Source: Lingula anatina
Taxonomy: Eukaryota > Brachiopoda > Lingulata > Lingulida > Lingulidae
Assembly: GCF_001039355.2 (NCBI RefSeq)
Contig: NW_019775498.1
Location: forward strand, 290,312-354,311
DNA: 64,000 nucleotides
Reading direction: 5' to 3'
The notes under the pieces are model-generated. The model had not been told where the DNA came from, did not search any database, and saw only the letters and a program-made list of their open reading frames with translations. Shown piece by piece: positions 1 to 11,642 of the stretch; positions within the stretch are counted from its first letter, which is position 1, and each line of letters begins with the position of its first letter. Both the position numbers and the translations under genes were made by a program.

Positions 1-163
1 ACCGCGTTCAGCTCCCTGGGTCGCTGTTCCTGGAACTGGGCCACCATCATCTTGATGGCCTCCTGGGTGCCTTCGTCAGTGTTTGATACGCCGGGACTGA
101 CCTCCAGGCCCCGGGCTGCCTTCTTCTCCTCCTCCGACATGCTGCCCGATACGATTGTTATCA
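1..163 (-). CDS. Partial exon of an unrecognised gene
   Basis: Read on the minus strand, a pyrimidine-rich tract ending in TTTGCAG at 170-164 is a good splice acceptor. The open frame after it continues to the window edge. A Met at 140-138 is followed by an acidic and basic start (MSEEEKKAARGLEV), so this may be the first coding exon after a 5' UTR intron, with translation covering 1-140. It may instead be an internal exon, because the frame is also open from 163. The coding stretch is GC-rich compared with the AT-rich DNA beside it, as expected of a real exon. The visible 45 or so residues are hydrophilic and predicted helical, with no membrane segment. I do not recognise the protein. The rest lies outside the window. 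Confidence 0.55.
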
Positions 164-3100
164 CTGCAAAAATAAAGAAATGCCATTTTAATAATTAAGG
201 TTAATCAATGAACAAAATTAAGTCAATATTCACGGTACCACAGTACTAAAAGTACAAGTTCACTTTTCCTTCACAGCGGCTGTATACTTACATTCACGCA
301 TTGCTTGTTTTAAATTTTAGCTCAGATTATATGTCTGATATGCACAGTGTGCTTGTGCCTGTATAAGAAAATCCATATGGCGAGTGGGAAATAGGGACGC
401 AAACGTTCACGTCTGAAAAATCCCCTGCGCCATGAATATAATAATTAGTCGCTGGGGAAATAATGTAAAGTTAGTTTCATAAACGACAAAATTCCCATAT
501 CTTCTTTTAATACCATCCCTAATATAAATTCTCGTTTTACGCATTCTTGTTCCTATAGACGTGGACGTGTTACTTTGTATTCTGATCATAGTGTGGGAAC
601 TGTTATCAGATGGTCGGTGACGTCTTTTAAATATGTAAGTACTCAACAACTGTATTTTCCCATAACAAGTGTATAAACACTAATGATAATAAAAAGATTA
701 TTATTATTATTATATTTATGTTAGGCAGACATAACTTGTCAAATCATTATACACACATGTTAGATATATAGCGGCAGCTCCACACCACTACATCATATGT
801 ACAAGCACATTTAAACAAACTCTTTCTTAGGCAACCACGGCCTCTCTCACCTTCCAACATCTCTTTTCGCGTCACGTGGAGACCGTAATTGTAACTAAAA
901 CGCACCACAGGTACTCTGTTGCTAACCACTTTGAAATGATTTACAGGCAAGCGCTGATTTCAAAAATATGTCTGACGATTTCGCAGTTTTAGTGACTAGA
1001 AAAGTTCCCCCACCAACAAAATTTCCAGCCAACATGACTCATCTGTTTTTTCGAAATTCTGGCGTATCGCTATTTCAGTGCATACATTATCTCTATTACT
1101 CATTTATTTATCGATTTACAGCCTCGCTGGCTATAAATCAATACAAATAATACACCTAATATTTGCCAGAATTGCATTAACCAAAGCATGACCTCTTATG
1201 TTCCACTCCAACGTGCCGGAGCAATAGAAATTAACCGTACAAACAGAAACGCCCACAGTAAAATTGAATCTTTAGAATTTCATATTATTTGCCTTATAGG
1301 TTTTTGTTCTCACAGTGAAAAAGAAAATTTTAAAAACTCCGTCCCCTCGTAGTACATCACCCCTACATCACATTACACCAGTAGTAATTGACATATAAAT
1401 TCAGTATGCAACGCAAGATGGCGTAAAGGACCTTTGGCCACGACACTTCAGTCGACACTAGGGAGGACTTGTGAAAGCCTGTGCCTTAATCTTTCATATA
1501 AACTTTATCGCCCTCCCCTCTTCACTGATAAGTACAACTTAACAAGTACCTGTTCTGCCATTCTTTTAACATGATAAATACAAGTGTTAGATGTATTTTT
1601 GACTACCGTTTTATGCGTATGGTGAGGAAGATATGGATCATCTTTTCAATGTCAAACAATATGAAGATCGACCTTCAATGAAAACTCCTTTACATGTTGA
1701 TATATAAAATACGACAAACTCATTATTTATGCCAGACATTCAACACATGAACAACCTACTATGCACATACTTGTTGACAACACAGTGGTGTCCACGTGAC
1801 CCCCGCATGATATCTACAGACTTACATTCATTAAGCAAAACACATTTGCAGAGAACTTAAAACTCTCTGACCTTCCTATATATCTCTGTTCACATCACGT
1901 TTTAACTGTTCTTATTACCAAAACGCACCACAGACGCTGGATTGTTAAACACTTAAAGGTGGTCTACACTTAAGCGTTGATTCCATAAAGTTGTCTTGCG
2001 ATTTCGCAACTTAAGATTTTCAAATTTCCCATTACTAACAAAACTGCACTAGGCAGCCGTTTTTCCCCCCAAATATTTTCATATCGCCATTTCAAACCAT
2101 TTATTCAATTCATTTCACTATTTTAGGCTTCACTGAATATTATAAATGGAGAACACTTGAAGTGTTTGTCACACAGCTTTGTTTTCATCTAAGAATGGTC
2201 CTCACGACACCTTTTCTTTTCCACTTTGACATTCGGAAACAATCGAAACCTGCTGCACAGTTGAGAAGCCGACGTAGGAATTGAAACCTTGGAAATTCCA
2301 AATATTTACCTTGCTGATCCTTTGTTCAGACAAACACAAAGAATTACTGAATTTCCACATGAAAAAGAAAATTTCCAAAAAGCTCTATAACCTCATAAAA
2401 TCCCCCATACCACAACACAGAAGAGGTCAAAGGAAAACAAGTTCACTACGTTAGGGAGACTGTTGTAGCTAGAGAATTCTAGAAACTTGCCTACGTGCCC
2501 TTCATCACCACTTCTTACCCGATAGTATTGACTGCCTGCCTGGCAACGCCTGTACCCTTAATTGTCCTTTATATATGAGGGCGATTTATTTGGTTGCCAA
2601 TTGAAAACACTGTGGGTGGTTAGGCCAAAATATACACTTATGTTTATACATTCAGCATATGTACAAATTATGTTTTGTAATCACGTGGGAAAAATTACAT
2701 GTATCTATCTCTCTACTTGCATAAACGTACAGAAAACAAAACCACAAAGGTGACCTTAAAAAAACTATTTTAGAACAACACGGAAATGACATGTCGAAAG
2801 TGATGATGCTAATTTTTTCATTTGGAAAATACATGCTTCACAGATAAATTCAATGCTGGTAGTCAGAATGCGATTGTCGTCTCATATAAAATAATAAATC
2901 TTTATCTTCTGATTGAATGGTAAGACTAATATACATGCAACTCTTACTACTGCTACATGATGTGTGCAAACATTCTGTACTATTTTTAAACAGCCGTTAT
3001 GGACATTACCAGTTACAGTGTATATGTACAAATGGTATGTGTCATAAAACATGGATAAGAAATATTAATAATCCAAGGCCTACACAGAACGTCAAACCAT

Positions 3101-4930
3101 ATCATACCCAAATAGCGGCAGAACATATATAACCTATATGCACAATGCTGCGCAATCACTACATCATATGTACGAATCAATGTACCTTAAAACAAATGCA
3201 TTTGGTAGGTACCCATGAACTCTCTCTCACCTTCCAACATCTCTGTTCACTTCACTTGGAAACCGTTCTTGTAACCAAAACGCTCGCTCCACGGGTTACT
3301 GTGCTGTCAATCACTTCAGATGACCTACACGCAAGCGTTGATTTCACAAAGTTGCCCGTAATTTCATCATAAAAGTGACTATAAAAATTCCCCATTACTC
3401 ACAAACATTTTTAGCTAGCATTCGTCATCCGTTTTTTCCAATCTTTTCATATCGTTTTCTGTGCATGGGGTAATTTATTCTTCGTTTGTTAATTTTTATC
3501 GGCGTCACTGGCTATGAATCAATAGACACCACATAAAATATTTAACAGAAGTGTAGCGTTTTGCCCCCTTCTGTTCACTTCAACCATTTCTGTTACCCTA
3601 AACAATCAAGAAGATCTGAGAGACGCCGGCTATGGAATTTCCAGACAACAATATAGTTATCGGATTTCCGTTTTTCAAAAGAACATTCAATAGCAAAAAT
3701 TCCTCACAAAAATTCCCTGTTTCACAACACACAAGAAACTCAAAAACAATACCAGGTGTTCAAGAGACGTCTAGAACATTGCTTATCATAACAAGTGTTA
3801 GGGCGCCAAAGGGATGGAAACTGCTCTGCATACTGATATCTCGGAACACGGATACATATCTAATTCGTAAATCTATGCTTTTTCAAAAGTCAATTCTGGA
3901 AGATCTTCGCAAAGCTATTGACAAACAAGTTGTACCAGGGAGACATTTATATATTGTAACTATATGTATAACCGTGGCCATTCAATTCATTTGCTTTCTT
4001 TATTTCGACACATGGTTACCCCCTCCTGCAGCCCTGTGAGTTGCTGGCAGAAAGTCAATATTGCTAAGCTTACAATAAGCGGAGTACATGTCCTTATATT
4101 TACCTCAAATATTCAGTAACCGGTATTATCTGTTGGAGAACGAGAAAATATGTCATCATACGGCAAATAGCGAAAATTTATATAGACTTCTATACAGTAA
4201 TGGGCGCACAGTTGAACATGTACATATGCACGACAACAACACCGACAGCAAAAAAAAAATGTTTCACATAAGCTAATATTGAAATATTATCTAGATCTTG
4301 TTTATAAACATTCTTTTAATAAGATTAGCAGCTCTAAAACTCTGTATTAGGTAAACGACTGCCTGTATTGTTATAAGTATCTTTATAGGTCGGATCCCAT
4401 ATCTGGCATGGCTTTTGGTACAGAAATGAAAGGTACCGCTGTAGATACCCAGAGTTCATATCGTTTATTCAAATCTTAATCATGTACCCCTCATATTTGG
4501 TGTTTATTATGATTTTGAAACAGCTAAATTATCCATAGAAATGGCAAATCCAAATATCTCCATATTCATACACAATTAACACCAGAATGTTCTCTTTAAA
4601 AGTTAAATATTGTTATTCTATTTCCATCCACAGTCAACAGACAGTACACAAGGAAATATCTATTACACCTAAGTGGGTATTATCACAATTGAAAATATTC
4701 CTGCGCCAATGATAAATTTTGTGAACAGTTAAGACGTAATGCTGCTTTCATAGAAACCAAATTTCCCAAGTAAAGCGCTGTGAGTCATATTTTTTCTTTG
4801 AACCTCGCATGTCTGGTTTTAGACATTTTTATCACAAGAATGAAGTAGTCAAAACACGTTGATACACGTTTATAAATCTCTCACTTGCTCACGTCTTTAT
4901 TGACTTTATATTGTAAAGAAACGTACTGAT
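164..4930. other. Gene-poor region with diverged repeated blocks
   Basis: No gene is supported here. Three diverged copies of one block lie near 740-1150, 1740-2160 and 3110-3520. Each carries a stretch like CTTCCAACATCTCTKTTCRC, then AACCAAAACGC, then GCGTTGATTTCA followed by a polypyrimidine stretch. Weaker similarity continues to 9990-10060, just upstream of the small gene at 10481, so these blocks look like old copies of the upstream half of the small-gene units that have lost the gene. The segment 4400-4900 resembles 9500-9900. Confidence 0.5.
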
Positions 4931-5428
4931 AAGCGGAGTGCGGAAAAGGTGCAGCCCGTGTTACTACCGGTAGGTACCTAAAGTGACCCATGTCTAAACT
5001 CCAGTTATTTATCTTATAAATCTTTTTTAACAAAATATTTAAGACCAGAATACATTTTTGAAAAGCTTTTCCCAAAGCCCCATAACCCGAGAAAATCCTT
5101 CTAAAAATATACCACTATAATAAAATGGCAAGCACATATGAAGTATTCGGGAACTGAAGTTTCTTCTGCAACAAAATTCCCCAATTTTTCATGTGTAAGG
5201 GAAATATTTAATTACAGTATACATTTTTGAGAAATATTGCCCGAAGTTTCATAACTCCGACCCAAAAATTCCTTCTTATATTTCATTACACACCCAATAA
5301 AATGACAAGCATAATGAAATTAATCTTGGAACCGATCTTTTCTTTTGTAATTGAAGGAAGTCCTCGACTCCGTTGAGGTTGAAAATACCTTGATTCGTAA
5401 ATACTTCGTGAATCATCTACCAAACTGT

Positions 5429-5478
5429 CCAATCACATTTCAACACGTAAAAATTCAGAGTGATTGGAGAGTATAAAA
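5429..5478 (+). promoter_or_regulatory. Core promoter of small gene at 5526
   Basis: CCAATCA lies at 5429-5435, its inverse TGATTGG at 5461-5467, and TATAAAA at 5472-5478. The expected start of transcription, about 30 bp after the TATA box, is near 5503. That leaves a leader of about 23 nt and rules out the in-frame GTG at 5460 as the start. The same arrangement is seen at the sister gene. Confidence 0.7.
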
Positions 5479-5525
5479 AATCTGGAGAAATATGGTTAGT
5501 AAGAGAGAGGGATTATACCATTAAA

Positions 5526-5744
5526 ATGGGAAACGTAGAAAGCAAAGTGGAAGAAATTGTTGTCGGCATATACGAACCTAACAACGTTCCATCCGATCGG
5601 TACTTTCTGCGTTCACATGGCGCATATTGCAAAGTTCGAAAAGAAGCTACCCGGAATGGGCAGGTGAAAGTCACAATTGAGTGCAGATGCCACGTTTACC
5701 AGAGTCGGGCCACGGCTTGCAACCTATCTAAGGCGACATATTGA
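5526..5744 (+). CDS. Small HCCC-family protein, class 1 (72 aa), putatively N-myristoylated
   Basis: Single-exon gene for a 72-residue protein of unknown function. The start at 5526 (AAAATGGGA, a strong context) is chosen because it lies just after the TATA-predicted transcription start and is conserved in three sister genes. It gives MGNVESK, matching the N-myristoylation pattern Gly2...Ser6-Lys7, which would tether the protein to membranes. There is no signal peptide or membrane segment. The family core is His31, Cys35, Cys53 and Cys55 (H-x3-C-x17-C-R-C), possibly a metal site. A further Cys65 is shared only with the neighbour at 6856. The last residue is Tyr. The segment Tyr16-Glu-Pro...Val-Pro-Ser is conserved in class 1. 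The 3' UTR is about 470 nt, to AATAAA at 6212. The family is not one I know. Confidence 0.75.
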   Translation: MGNVESKVEEIVVGIYEPNNVPSDRYFLRSHGAYCKVRKEATRNGQVKVTIECRCHVYQSRATACNLSKATY

Positions 5745-5795
5745 TGAATAGTAAGAATAACTATAGACGTAATTCAGAACCTGAATTTTGACGCC

Positions 5796-5959
5796 CAATG
5801 AGACATGAAACCAATCATACCACTTGAGGATTCCAGCCGGACAAACAGCCCAACAGACTGACCATGAGAAACAGCAACAATGAGACATGAAACCAATCAT
5901 ACCACTTGAGGATTCCAGCCGGACAAACAGCCCAACAGACTGACCATGAGAAACAGCAA
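5796..5959 (+). repeat. 82-bp perfect tandem duplication in the 3' UTR
   Basis: 5796-5877 repeats as 5878-5959, starting with CAATGAGACATG and ending with CAGCAA. The corresponding 3' UTR of the gene at 6856 has one diverged copy near 7153-7230, so the duplication is recent and local to this gene. Confidence 0.9.
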
Positions 5960-6211
5960 CAAGAATATTCGCACATTGAAATATACGAAAAGAGAACATA
6001 ATAGTTAGTAAATTACCGTATTTCAATGTATAAACTGTTATATAAACGAGGATGCCACTTCCCTGAGTAGAACCTTCATAAATGTCAAGCAATTTGTGGC
6101 ACCACTCTTTTTGTGTACAAAATGTATATCTCCGAGTCACTATGCCTTTCTCTACGACGAATGTGAAGCTATACTGTGTTATCCTTAAATGTTCTCGAAT
6201 TTGGTTTCAGA

Positions 6212-6217
6212 AATAAA
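6212..6217 (+). terminator. Poly(A) signal of gene at 5526
   Basis: AATAAA within GGTTTCAGAAATAAAA. The same context recurs at 7520 after the sister gene. Confidence 0.6.
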
Positions 6218-6760
6218 ATTCAATTATTTAATTTAATCCGTTTTCTTCGCTTTCTACTGTGCTGCGCGGGAAAGGAGCAGCCCGTGTTACTATGTAACTA
6301 AAGTGACCCCTGTCTAGATTCCAGTTATTTGTCTTATAAATCTTATTTTAACAAAACGTTTAAGAACAGAATACATTTTTGAAAAGCTTTTCCCAAAGCT
6401 CCATAACCCAAGAAAATCTTTATAAAAATACACCACTATAATCAAATGGCAAGCACAATAAAAAGTATTCTGGAACTGAACCAAGTTTCTTTTGCAATAA
6501 ATTTCCCCAATTCTGCTATGTGTAAGGGAAATATTTAATTGCAGTATACATTTCGAAGAATATTGCCATAAAGTTCCATTACTCCGACCCAAAAAAAAAT
6601 CCCTTCTTATATTAATACACAGCCAATCAATCGACAAGCACAATGAAAAGAATTTTGGAACCGAACCAAGTTTCTTTTGTAATAGAAGGCAGTCCTCAAT
6701 TCTGTTGAGGTTGAAAATACCTTTATGCGCAAAGACTTCTTGAGTCATCTACAAGTCCGT

Positions 6761-6810
6761 CCAATCACATTCCAACACGTTAAGATTCAGAGAGATTGGA
6801 CGGTATAAAA
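6761..6810 (+). promoter_or_regulatory. Core promoter of small gene at 6856
   Basis: CCAATCAC lies at 6761-6768, an inverse GATTGG at 6794-6799 and TATAAAA at 6804-6810. The layout matches the promoter at 5429 base for base over much of its length. Confidence 0.7.
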
Positions 6811-6855
6811 ATTCTGAAAAAAATGCTTAGTAACAGAAAAGTCTGCTACACTAAA

Positions 6856-7077
6856 ATGGGAAGCGTACAGAGCGATGTGGAAAAAATCCCCGAAGGGGAA
6901 TACGATCCTGGCAAAGTTCCGTCTGATAGTCAGGTTCTATATTTTCATGGAGGAAAATGCAAAGTTCTTCACAGAAGGAACATCTTCACAGGGAAGGTGA
7001 AAGTTATCATTAAGTGCAGATGCAACGTTAACCGGAGTCGGGTCACGTCTTGCAACCTATCTAAGCCGAAATATTAA
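6856..7077 (+). CDS. Small HCCC-family protein, class 1 (73 aa), putatively N-myristoylated
   Basis: Sister of the gene at 5526 in the next tandem unit: 73 residues, one exon. An upstream in-frame ATG at 6823 is only about 15 bp after the TATA box, so it should be outside the mRNA; the conserved ATG at 6856 is the likely start. It gives MGSVQSD, with Gly2 and Ser6 of the N-myristoylation pattern but Asp rather than a basic residue at position 7. Core residues are His31, Cys35, Cys54 and Cys56, with an extra Cys66. The central loop (residues 38-46) is unlike its sister, with His39, Arg40 and Arg41. The C-terminus ends Lys-Tyr. Function unknown. Confidence 0.75.
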   Translation: MGSVQSDVEKIPEGEYDPGKVPSDSQVLYFHGGKCKVLHRRNIFTGKVKVIIKCRCNVNRSRVTSCNLSKPKY

Positions 7078-7519
7078 TGATCAGTAACTATCCGTGTTTT
7101 ATGGCACATAACTCTATCAATAGACGAATCACAGAAACTGAATTTCGACGCCCAATGAGATTTGAAACCAATCACACAACTTGAGGATACCAGCCGGACA
7201 GACAGCCCAACAGACAGACCATGACTACCAGCACCAAGAATATATACGCACATAGAGATACACGGAGAGAATATTAGAACATTAGATAATCCTAGTAAAG
7301 CTATAATAAGCTTACAAACGAGGCGAGTGAACATATAGCGATTTAATCACTTATTTTAATGTATTACCTGTTATATAAATGAAGATGCCACTTTATAAAT
7401 ATCAAACAATTTGTGGCACCACTCCTTCAGTGTATATCTCCGAGTCACTATACCTTCCTTAACAGTGAATGTGAAGTAATCCCGTGTTATCCTTGAATGT
7501 TCTCGAATTTGGTTTCAGA

Positions 7520-7525
7520 AATAAA
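7520..7525 (+). terminator. Poly(A) signal of gene at 6856
   Basis: AATAAA about 440 nt after the stop, in the same GGTTTCAGAAATAAAA context as at 6212. Confidence 0.6.
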
Positions 7526-8156
7526 AATCAATTATTCAAACTGAGCCGGGTTTTTTTTCGCTTTTTTATTCATTTGACTTCCCGGCAACATGATTAAATT
7601 ATTCTATATGTTGGATTTTAGATGATGTCATATCGTTTTAATTCTTTTTTCTTTTTGGCTTCCAAGGCTGTCCGTGCAAGCCCAAACTTTCTAGAAACAA
7701 GAATGATTTACTAAATCAAGTATTAAGAAATGCATTTTCACAAAATAGGTTTTTGAAGGTAAAATGAATTAAGTTAAACCAGTGTGAATTACAGCAATAA
7801 ATAAAAAGTTATTATTTCCGGTTGCCCTTTTGTTTGATAGATATTCGATTTTTTAGTTTTCAGTGAAAATAAGTTCTTTTAGACTTATATGCCGTTGTAA
7901 ACAATGACAAAATTGCCGATATATGGTGAAATGAGTATCGATCCCCTCGCAAATATCTTTAAACAACAGTAAGGCTAAATTGGCTGAACATAGGCGTTGC
8001 CACTTTTCGTTTGTAAAGGCACGTATTGATTATTTTACTGTTATGTTGGGGATTTTTTTTACAAAGGCTATTCAATAAAGGTTTTTTCTTTATTTTTTAA
8101 AAACTGTCAAACTCTTTAGATGCTTTCTTTTTAGAAATGCGCAAATTGCATTCATA

Positions 8157-8358
8157 ATGCCAACGAGGTTCATTCCGAGGTGTTGGCCTTAAGAAATGGA
8201 TAATAGAGAAGTGCATGATATAATGCGACAACACGTTATTTATGAGAAATGACCAAAGAATAAAAACTCTAGCAGTCGATGTCTATATTGAGTGTCACTA
8301 CAGACGGTACAAGCACATCATTACACATTTTAATAAAACACCAGTCTGTGGATTTAGA
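8157..8358 (+). pseudogene. Broken class 2 small-gene copy
   Basis: The surrounding 7690-8500 aligns with the units at 12.7-15.1 kb, including a GGGGATTTTT motif at 8048 in place of GGGAATTTTT. The relic starts MPTRFIPR, reads into a stop after nine further bases, then continues in the same frame with a segment like EMDNREVHDIMRQH (compare EIDSIDEDRILRQH in the gene at 14397). It then shifts frame into AVDVYIECHYRR, matching AVDVYVLCYCGG of the gene at 13146. The second Cys of the C-x-C pair is lost and the stop codon is missing. At least one nonsense change and one frameshift make it dead. Confidence 0.75.
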
Positions 8359-8359
8359 T

Positions 8360-10398
8360 TTTTACTGAAGTACATAAATATGAGGCACAGTCTCTTTTTA
8401 AAAACTTTCTTCTTACCAAATACACGTACGGCATGCATGTGCCGAAATTCTCCCCATCATCAACACACTATCATTGCAGTTACGAACTGAGCACCTAAAT
8501 ATTCAGAGAGCAAATCACACACGTGTACACTAACCAGTGCATTGTAAAGAGGCGCCAGCCGGAGATACAGCTTCTCAAAGGAAAAAAAATTAATAAAAAC
8601 ACAGAGCTGTTTTGAATACCTCTAAGGCATGAGACCAATGATTTCATTCTAAAAGCAAGTCATGATTTCTTTGTTACATATTATCCTGAAGTCTGGGTCT
8701 TACTTACAGCTACTATCTACCACCAGTTGCACTGAATCTCACATTCTAAGGTACCAGATGGACGGACAGACCGTGACTACCAACAGCAAGAAAAATAAAA
8801 CAGAGATTCGCGAGGAAACGTCAGATTAGCCTTGTTAATCTGTAATAGCCAAGATTGGTTCTTTTAATTCTTTAGCTTTTTATGACTCAGTACGCAATTT
8901 TTCTGCGTCACGCTGCTGGAATGTACATTTACATGTACGAAGTACTGCATATACCTTTGCCCCCCCCCCCCAAAAAAAAAAAAAACTCAAAATTGTAACG
9001 TCGTGTGTACCTCTTACCTACACAGTGACTCTGAAGTTAATCCAGGGTATTTCATGTACGATTTTATCATAAACTGCTCTCCTCTTCTCTAACAGAAATA
9101 TTACCTATTACTTTAGCTACACCCGGCCTTTTTGTGTAATGTTTTCATTGAAGGAAGGTTGAACTCCAAACCGGATATACGTTGAGTAGACAAACCCAAC
9201 ACAAATGACATGTTGAGTAGGAAGAGGAGGCTAGACATTGTTTTTTGTCATATATGAATACTTAAAAATTCAAACATAATACGGCTCTCTTCATCCCAAA
9301 TAATCTCATAAAATATGACCCAGGTATTGAGCTTACTTCTGCCCCGATTTCAGTGTCCATTTAAAATACACCATTAGGCACCCATGACTGGGCACTTGTA
9401 AAATTGTTATAGGCTATAGCGTTACTTCATAAGTTTCTATGTCAATGTTGCTTTATTTTTCACTCCTGTATAATGACCTGAATACCCCCCTGTACGTTTA
9501 ATGAAAGTATATGACGCAGTGTTATTTAAAAAGTTGTACCTCGGGACGTGGTTATGATTACCCCGCCTGATATCCATAAAAATCCAATATCAATGATAGT
9601 AAAAGTGTCACCATGTTAATACATAATTAACATCAGAATTCCCTCTTTAAAAGATAAAATAGATCTAACCTTTTTCATTTTTTAGTAAATATATTTCAGT
9701 GACAAGTTTACATGTACCATATACCGGTGCCTATATACTACAGCTTAAAGCTTAAGCATGGGTGTTAATGTTCCCAAGTCATCACCAGTACATAAGGAAA
9801 CCTCCATGGCAGCTGAGTCGGTATTTTTTTTTACGTTAACAATTCTTTAAGGGTAAAGTAAAGGTGCTTTATTTAATAGAATCCAAATGCTCAAATAAAA
9901 CTGCATGGTGCAATGCATTCCACGTGCTCAGTATGACAAATTTCTTTAATAAATACATGTATTTTCAAACAAAACCTGTAGAAATACAATAAGAAACACC
10001 CACACCATGCCAAATCTCTGCTCACTACACGTGGATCTTTCCCATAGGTGCGGTCTGTGCCGCTAGGTACTTAAATTGACCCCAGCTGCACGCTGGTGGA
10101 ACTGAAGTCGTCCAATTTTCAGATCATTACCTTATGAATAATTAATGAGTAAAGGGAATGTATAAATATAGGAACTGTTTTTAAATAATATTTCCTAAAC
10201 GCCTTAACCTCTTAAAATCCCCTAAATTTTTAATTTATATCTTTTACTTATATATACTTATTTTTCTTAAACACAATGTTTTGTGCTGTGATTTATTCTG
10301 AAACCAAGTTTCTTTTGCAATAAAATGTTATCCCAAAATCTGTCAAGATGCTGAAAATATTGATCTGTAAACTGTTCTTGAATCACCAAACAATCTAT
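8360..10398. other. Intergenic stretch without a gene
   Basis: No coding signal. A C-run followed by an A-run lies near 8950-8985. The part 9005-9110 resembles the 3' flank of the class 2 gene at 15020-15120, both with TGACTCTGAAGT and TTATCATAAACTGCT. The part 9500-9900 resembles 4400-4900. Both show that this is old small-gene unit DNA. Confidence 0.5.
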
Positions 10399-10448
10399 CC
10401 AATCACGTTCTAACATATTAAGACAAAGCAGTCGGGTTGCTTATAAAT
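10399..10448 (+). promoter_or_regulatory. Core promoter of small gene at 10481
   Basis: CCAATCAC at 10399-10406 and TATAAAT at 10442-10448. The predicted transcription start is near 10472. Confidence 0.6.
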
Positions 10449-10480
10449 TTTGAGTCTCATAGCTCTGACTTTTAATTGAA

Positions 10481-10735
10481 ATGTCTCTAACATCCGAAAT
10501 GGGGGACGGAGGAAGTGCGCCGGTAGAAATCGACGTTATGGAGTGCAATCTTGACAACATTCCACCTGCTCTTAAAAACCTTCTACTTGATTTTCTGCGT
10601 CAACATGAGGAACATTGCAAAATACGAAAAGAAGGAACTGATCAGAGTGGAATAGTCACAGTTTCCATAGAGTGCTACTGCGGCGGTAACCAGGGTCTGG
10701 CAACCTTTTACAACAAATCTTTGCCGCAATATTAG
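10481..10735 (+). CDS. Divergent small HCCC-family protein (84 aa, or 78 aa from the second ATG)
   Basis: Single-exon member with the longest N-terminus. The first ATG (10481) would leave a leader of only about 9 nt. The second, at 10499, has a better start context (G at -3 and G at +4) and would give MGDGGSA, again Gly2...Ser6 as in class 1. I give the longer frame but think 10499 likely. Counting from 10481, core residues are His42, Cys46, Cys65 and Cys67 (H-x3-C-x18-C-Y-C), with an extra His45 and Cys22. The protein ends Pro-Gln-Tyr. Residues 28-41 form a leucine-rich, probably helical segment not seen in class 1. Function unknown. Confidence 0.7.
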   Translation: MSLTSEMGDGGSAPVEIDVMECNLDNIPPALKNLLLDFLRQHEEHCKIRKEGTDQSGIVTVSIECYCGGNQGLATFYNKSLPQY

Positions 10736-11535
10736 TAACCAATAATTTTTCTCCATTCAAGTAAATCCAATGCTGAAATATCTTATCATTCCAAATTATT
10801 TTCACCTCCTTAGAAGGACTTTATCGAATTGTAAATGCATATGACTCCACGGAATGGGAGCTCAGATGGCAAAGGCGACAATCCACAATCAACAAAGCTT
10901 AAGATATCAAGTTCTACTAGTGCTACAACTACACACCAACTATAAGGCAACAGAAGCAGAGCACCAACAGCAATAATAGCTTTCAGCTATACAGTATTAC
11001 AAACTGATACATCTCGTATTACTTATTCAAACAGAGTGACAGTGAACTGAATATATATGCTAGTGCTTAAATATGGATAAAACAGCAGAAAGGTTTGACA
11101 CTGTTATTGTAATGAATTAATCTTAACATATTTATTTCCAACAATGTTAGATCAAAGTTATCACAAAACAATTCTTAGATTTAATATCTGATTGTGCCCG
11201 TAACCTACCGGGCTTCTTTTATATTTTTGTTCTGCTGTCATCATCGTATAACATTTGTTGAGAGGCCAATAATTATTGGTAAAGTACTAACAAGTTAAAT
11301 GACACAAACGAAAACAGTAACTATAAAGAAACATTTTTGATCTTCGACTCCCTCATGCAGTGGCCAACGCAATATAGCATTATGGATGACTAATACACAG
11401 TTATAAAATACAGCGTAGCCCTGCAATTTAAATAACAATTGGGCAAAATTTATAGATTACTTAGGCGACTGTTGACGTGTCGATTTTCCATTTGATAAGT
11501 AAAATTAACTTGCTGGTTTTAAGAAAACTGATTTT

Positions 11536-11563
11536 GGGAATTTTATGACGACCAGATATAAAT
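11536..11563 (+). promoter_or_regulatory. TATA box and GGGAATTTTA motif of gene at 11643
   Basis: GGGAATTTTA at 11536-11545 and TATAAAT at 11557-11563. The motif lies 11 bp before the TATA box, close to its place in the class 2 promoters. Confidence 0.55.
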
Positions 11564-11642
11564 TATTTTGACTTTCTCCCAACACTCCAGACTTTCAATC
11601 GCCGTGGATGTATTATATCGGAATTCTTATATCTCATTAAAA

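Larger units (their letters stand above)
4951..7555 (+). repeat. Two tandem 1.33-kb units, each with one small gene
   Basis: The sequence starting GCAGCCCGTGTTACT at 4951 recurs at 6277, an offset of 1326 bp. The copies stay alignable through the upstream repeats, promoter, gene, 3' UTR and poly(A) signal. Within each unit the upstream part holds two imperfect 180-190 bp repeats carrying the words AATACATTT, AATTCCCCAA and AAGTTTCTT. Unit 1 carries the gene at 5526 and unit 2 the gene at 6856. This is direct evidence of local gene amplification by tandem duplication. Confidence 0.85.

Noticed and set aside
3632-4039. 135-codon plus-strand frame
   Set aside because: Lies in one copy of a diverged non-coding repeat block; the frame is not kept in the other copies and shows no known features.
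5140-5170. TTC/GAA runs resembling a heat-shock element upstream of gene 5526
   Set aside because: The pentamers do not alternate as required (TTCnnGAAnnGAAnnTTC) and the order is not kept in the sister units.
5724-6140. 138-codon minus-strand frame
   Set aside because: Antisense of a 3' UTR; its internal repetition comes from the 82-bp tandem duplication.
6314-6748. 144-codon minus-strand frame upstream of the gene at 6856
   Set aside because: Reads across two imperfect 180-bp non-coding repeats; the sister unit upstream of 5526 has no matching frame.
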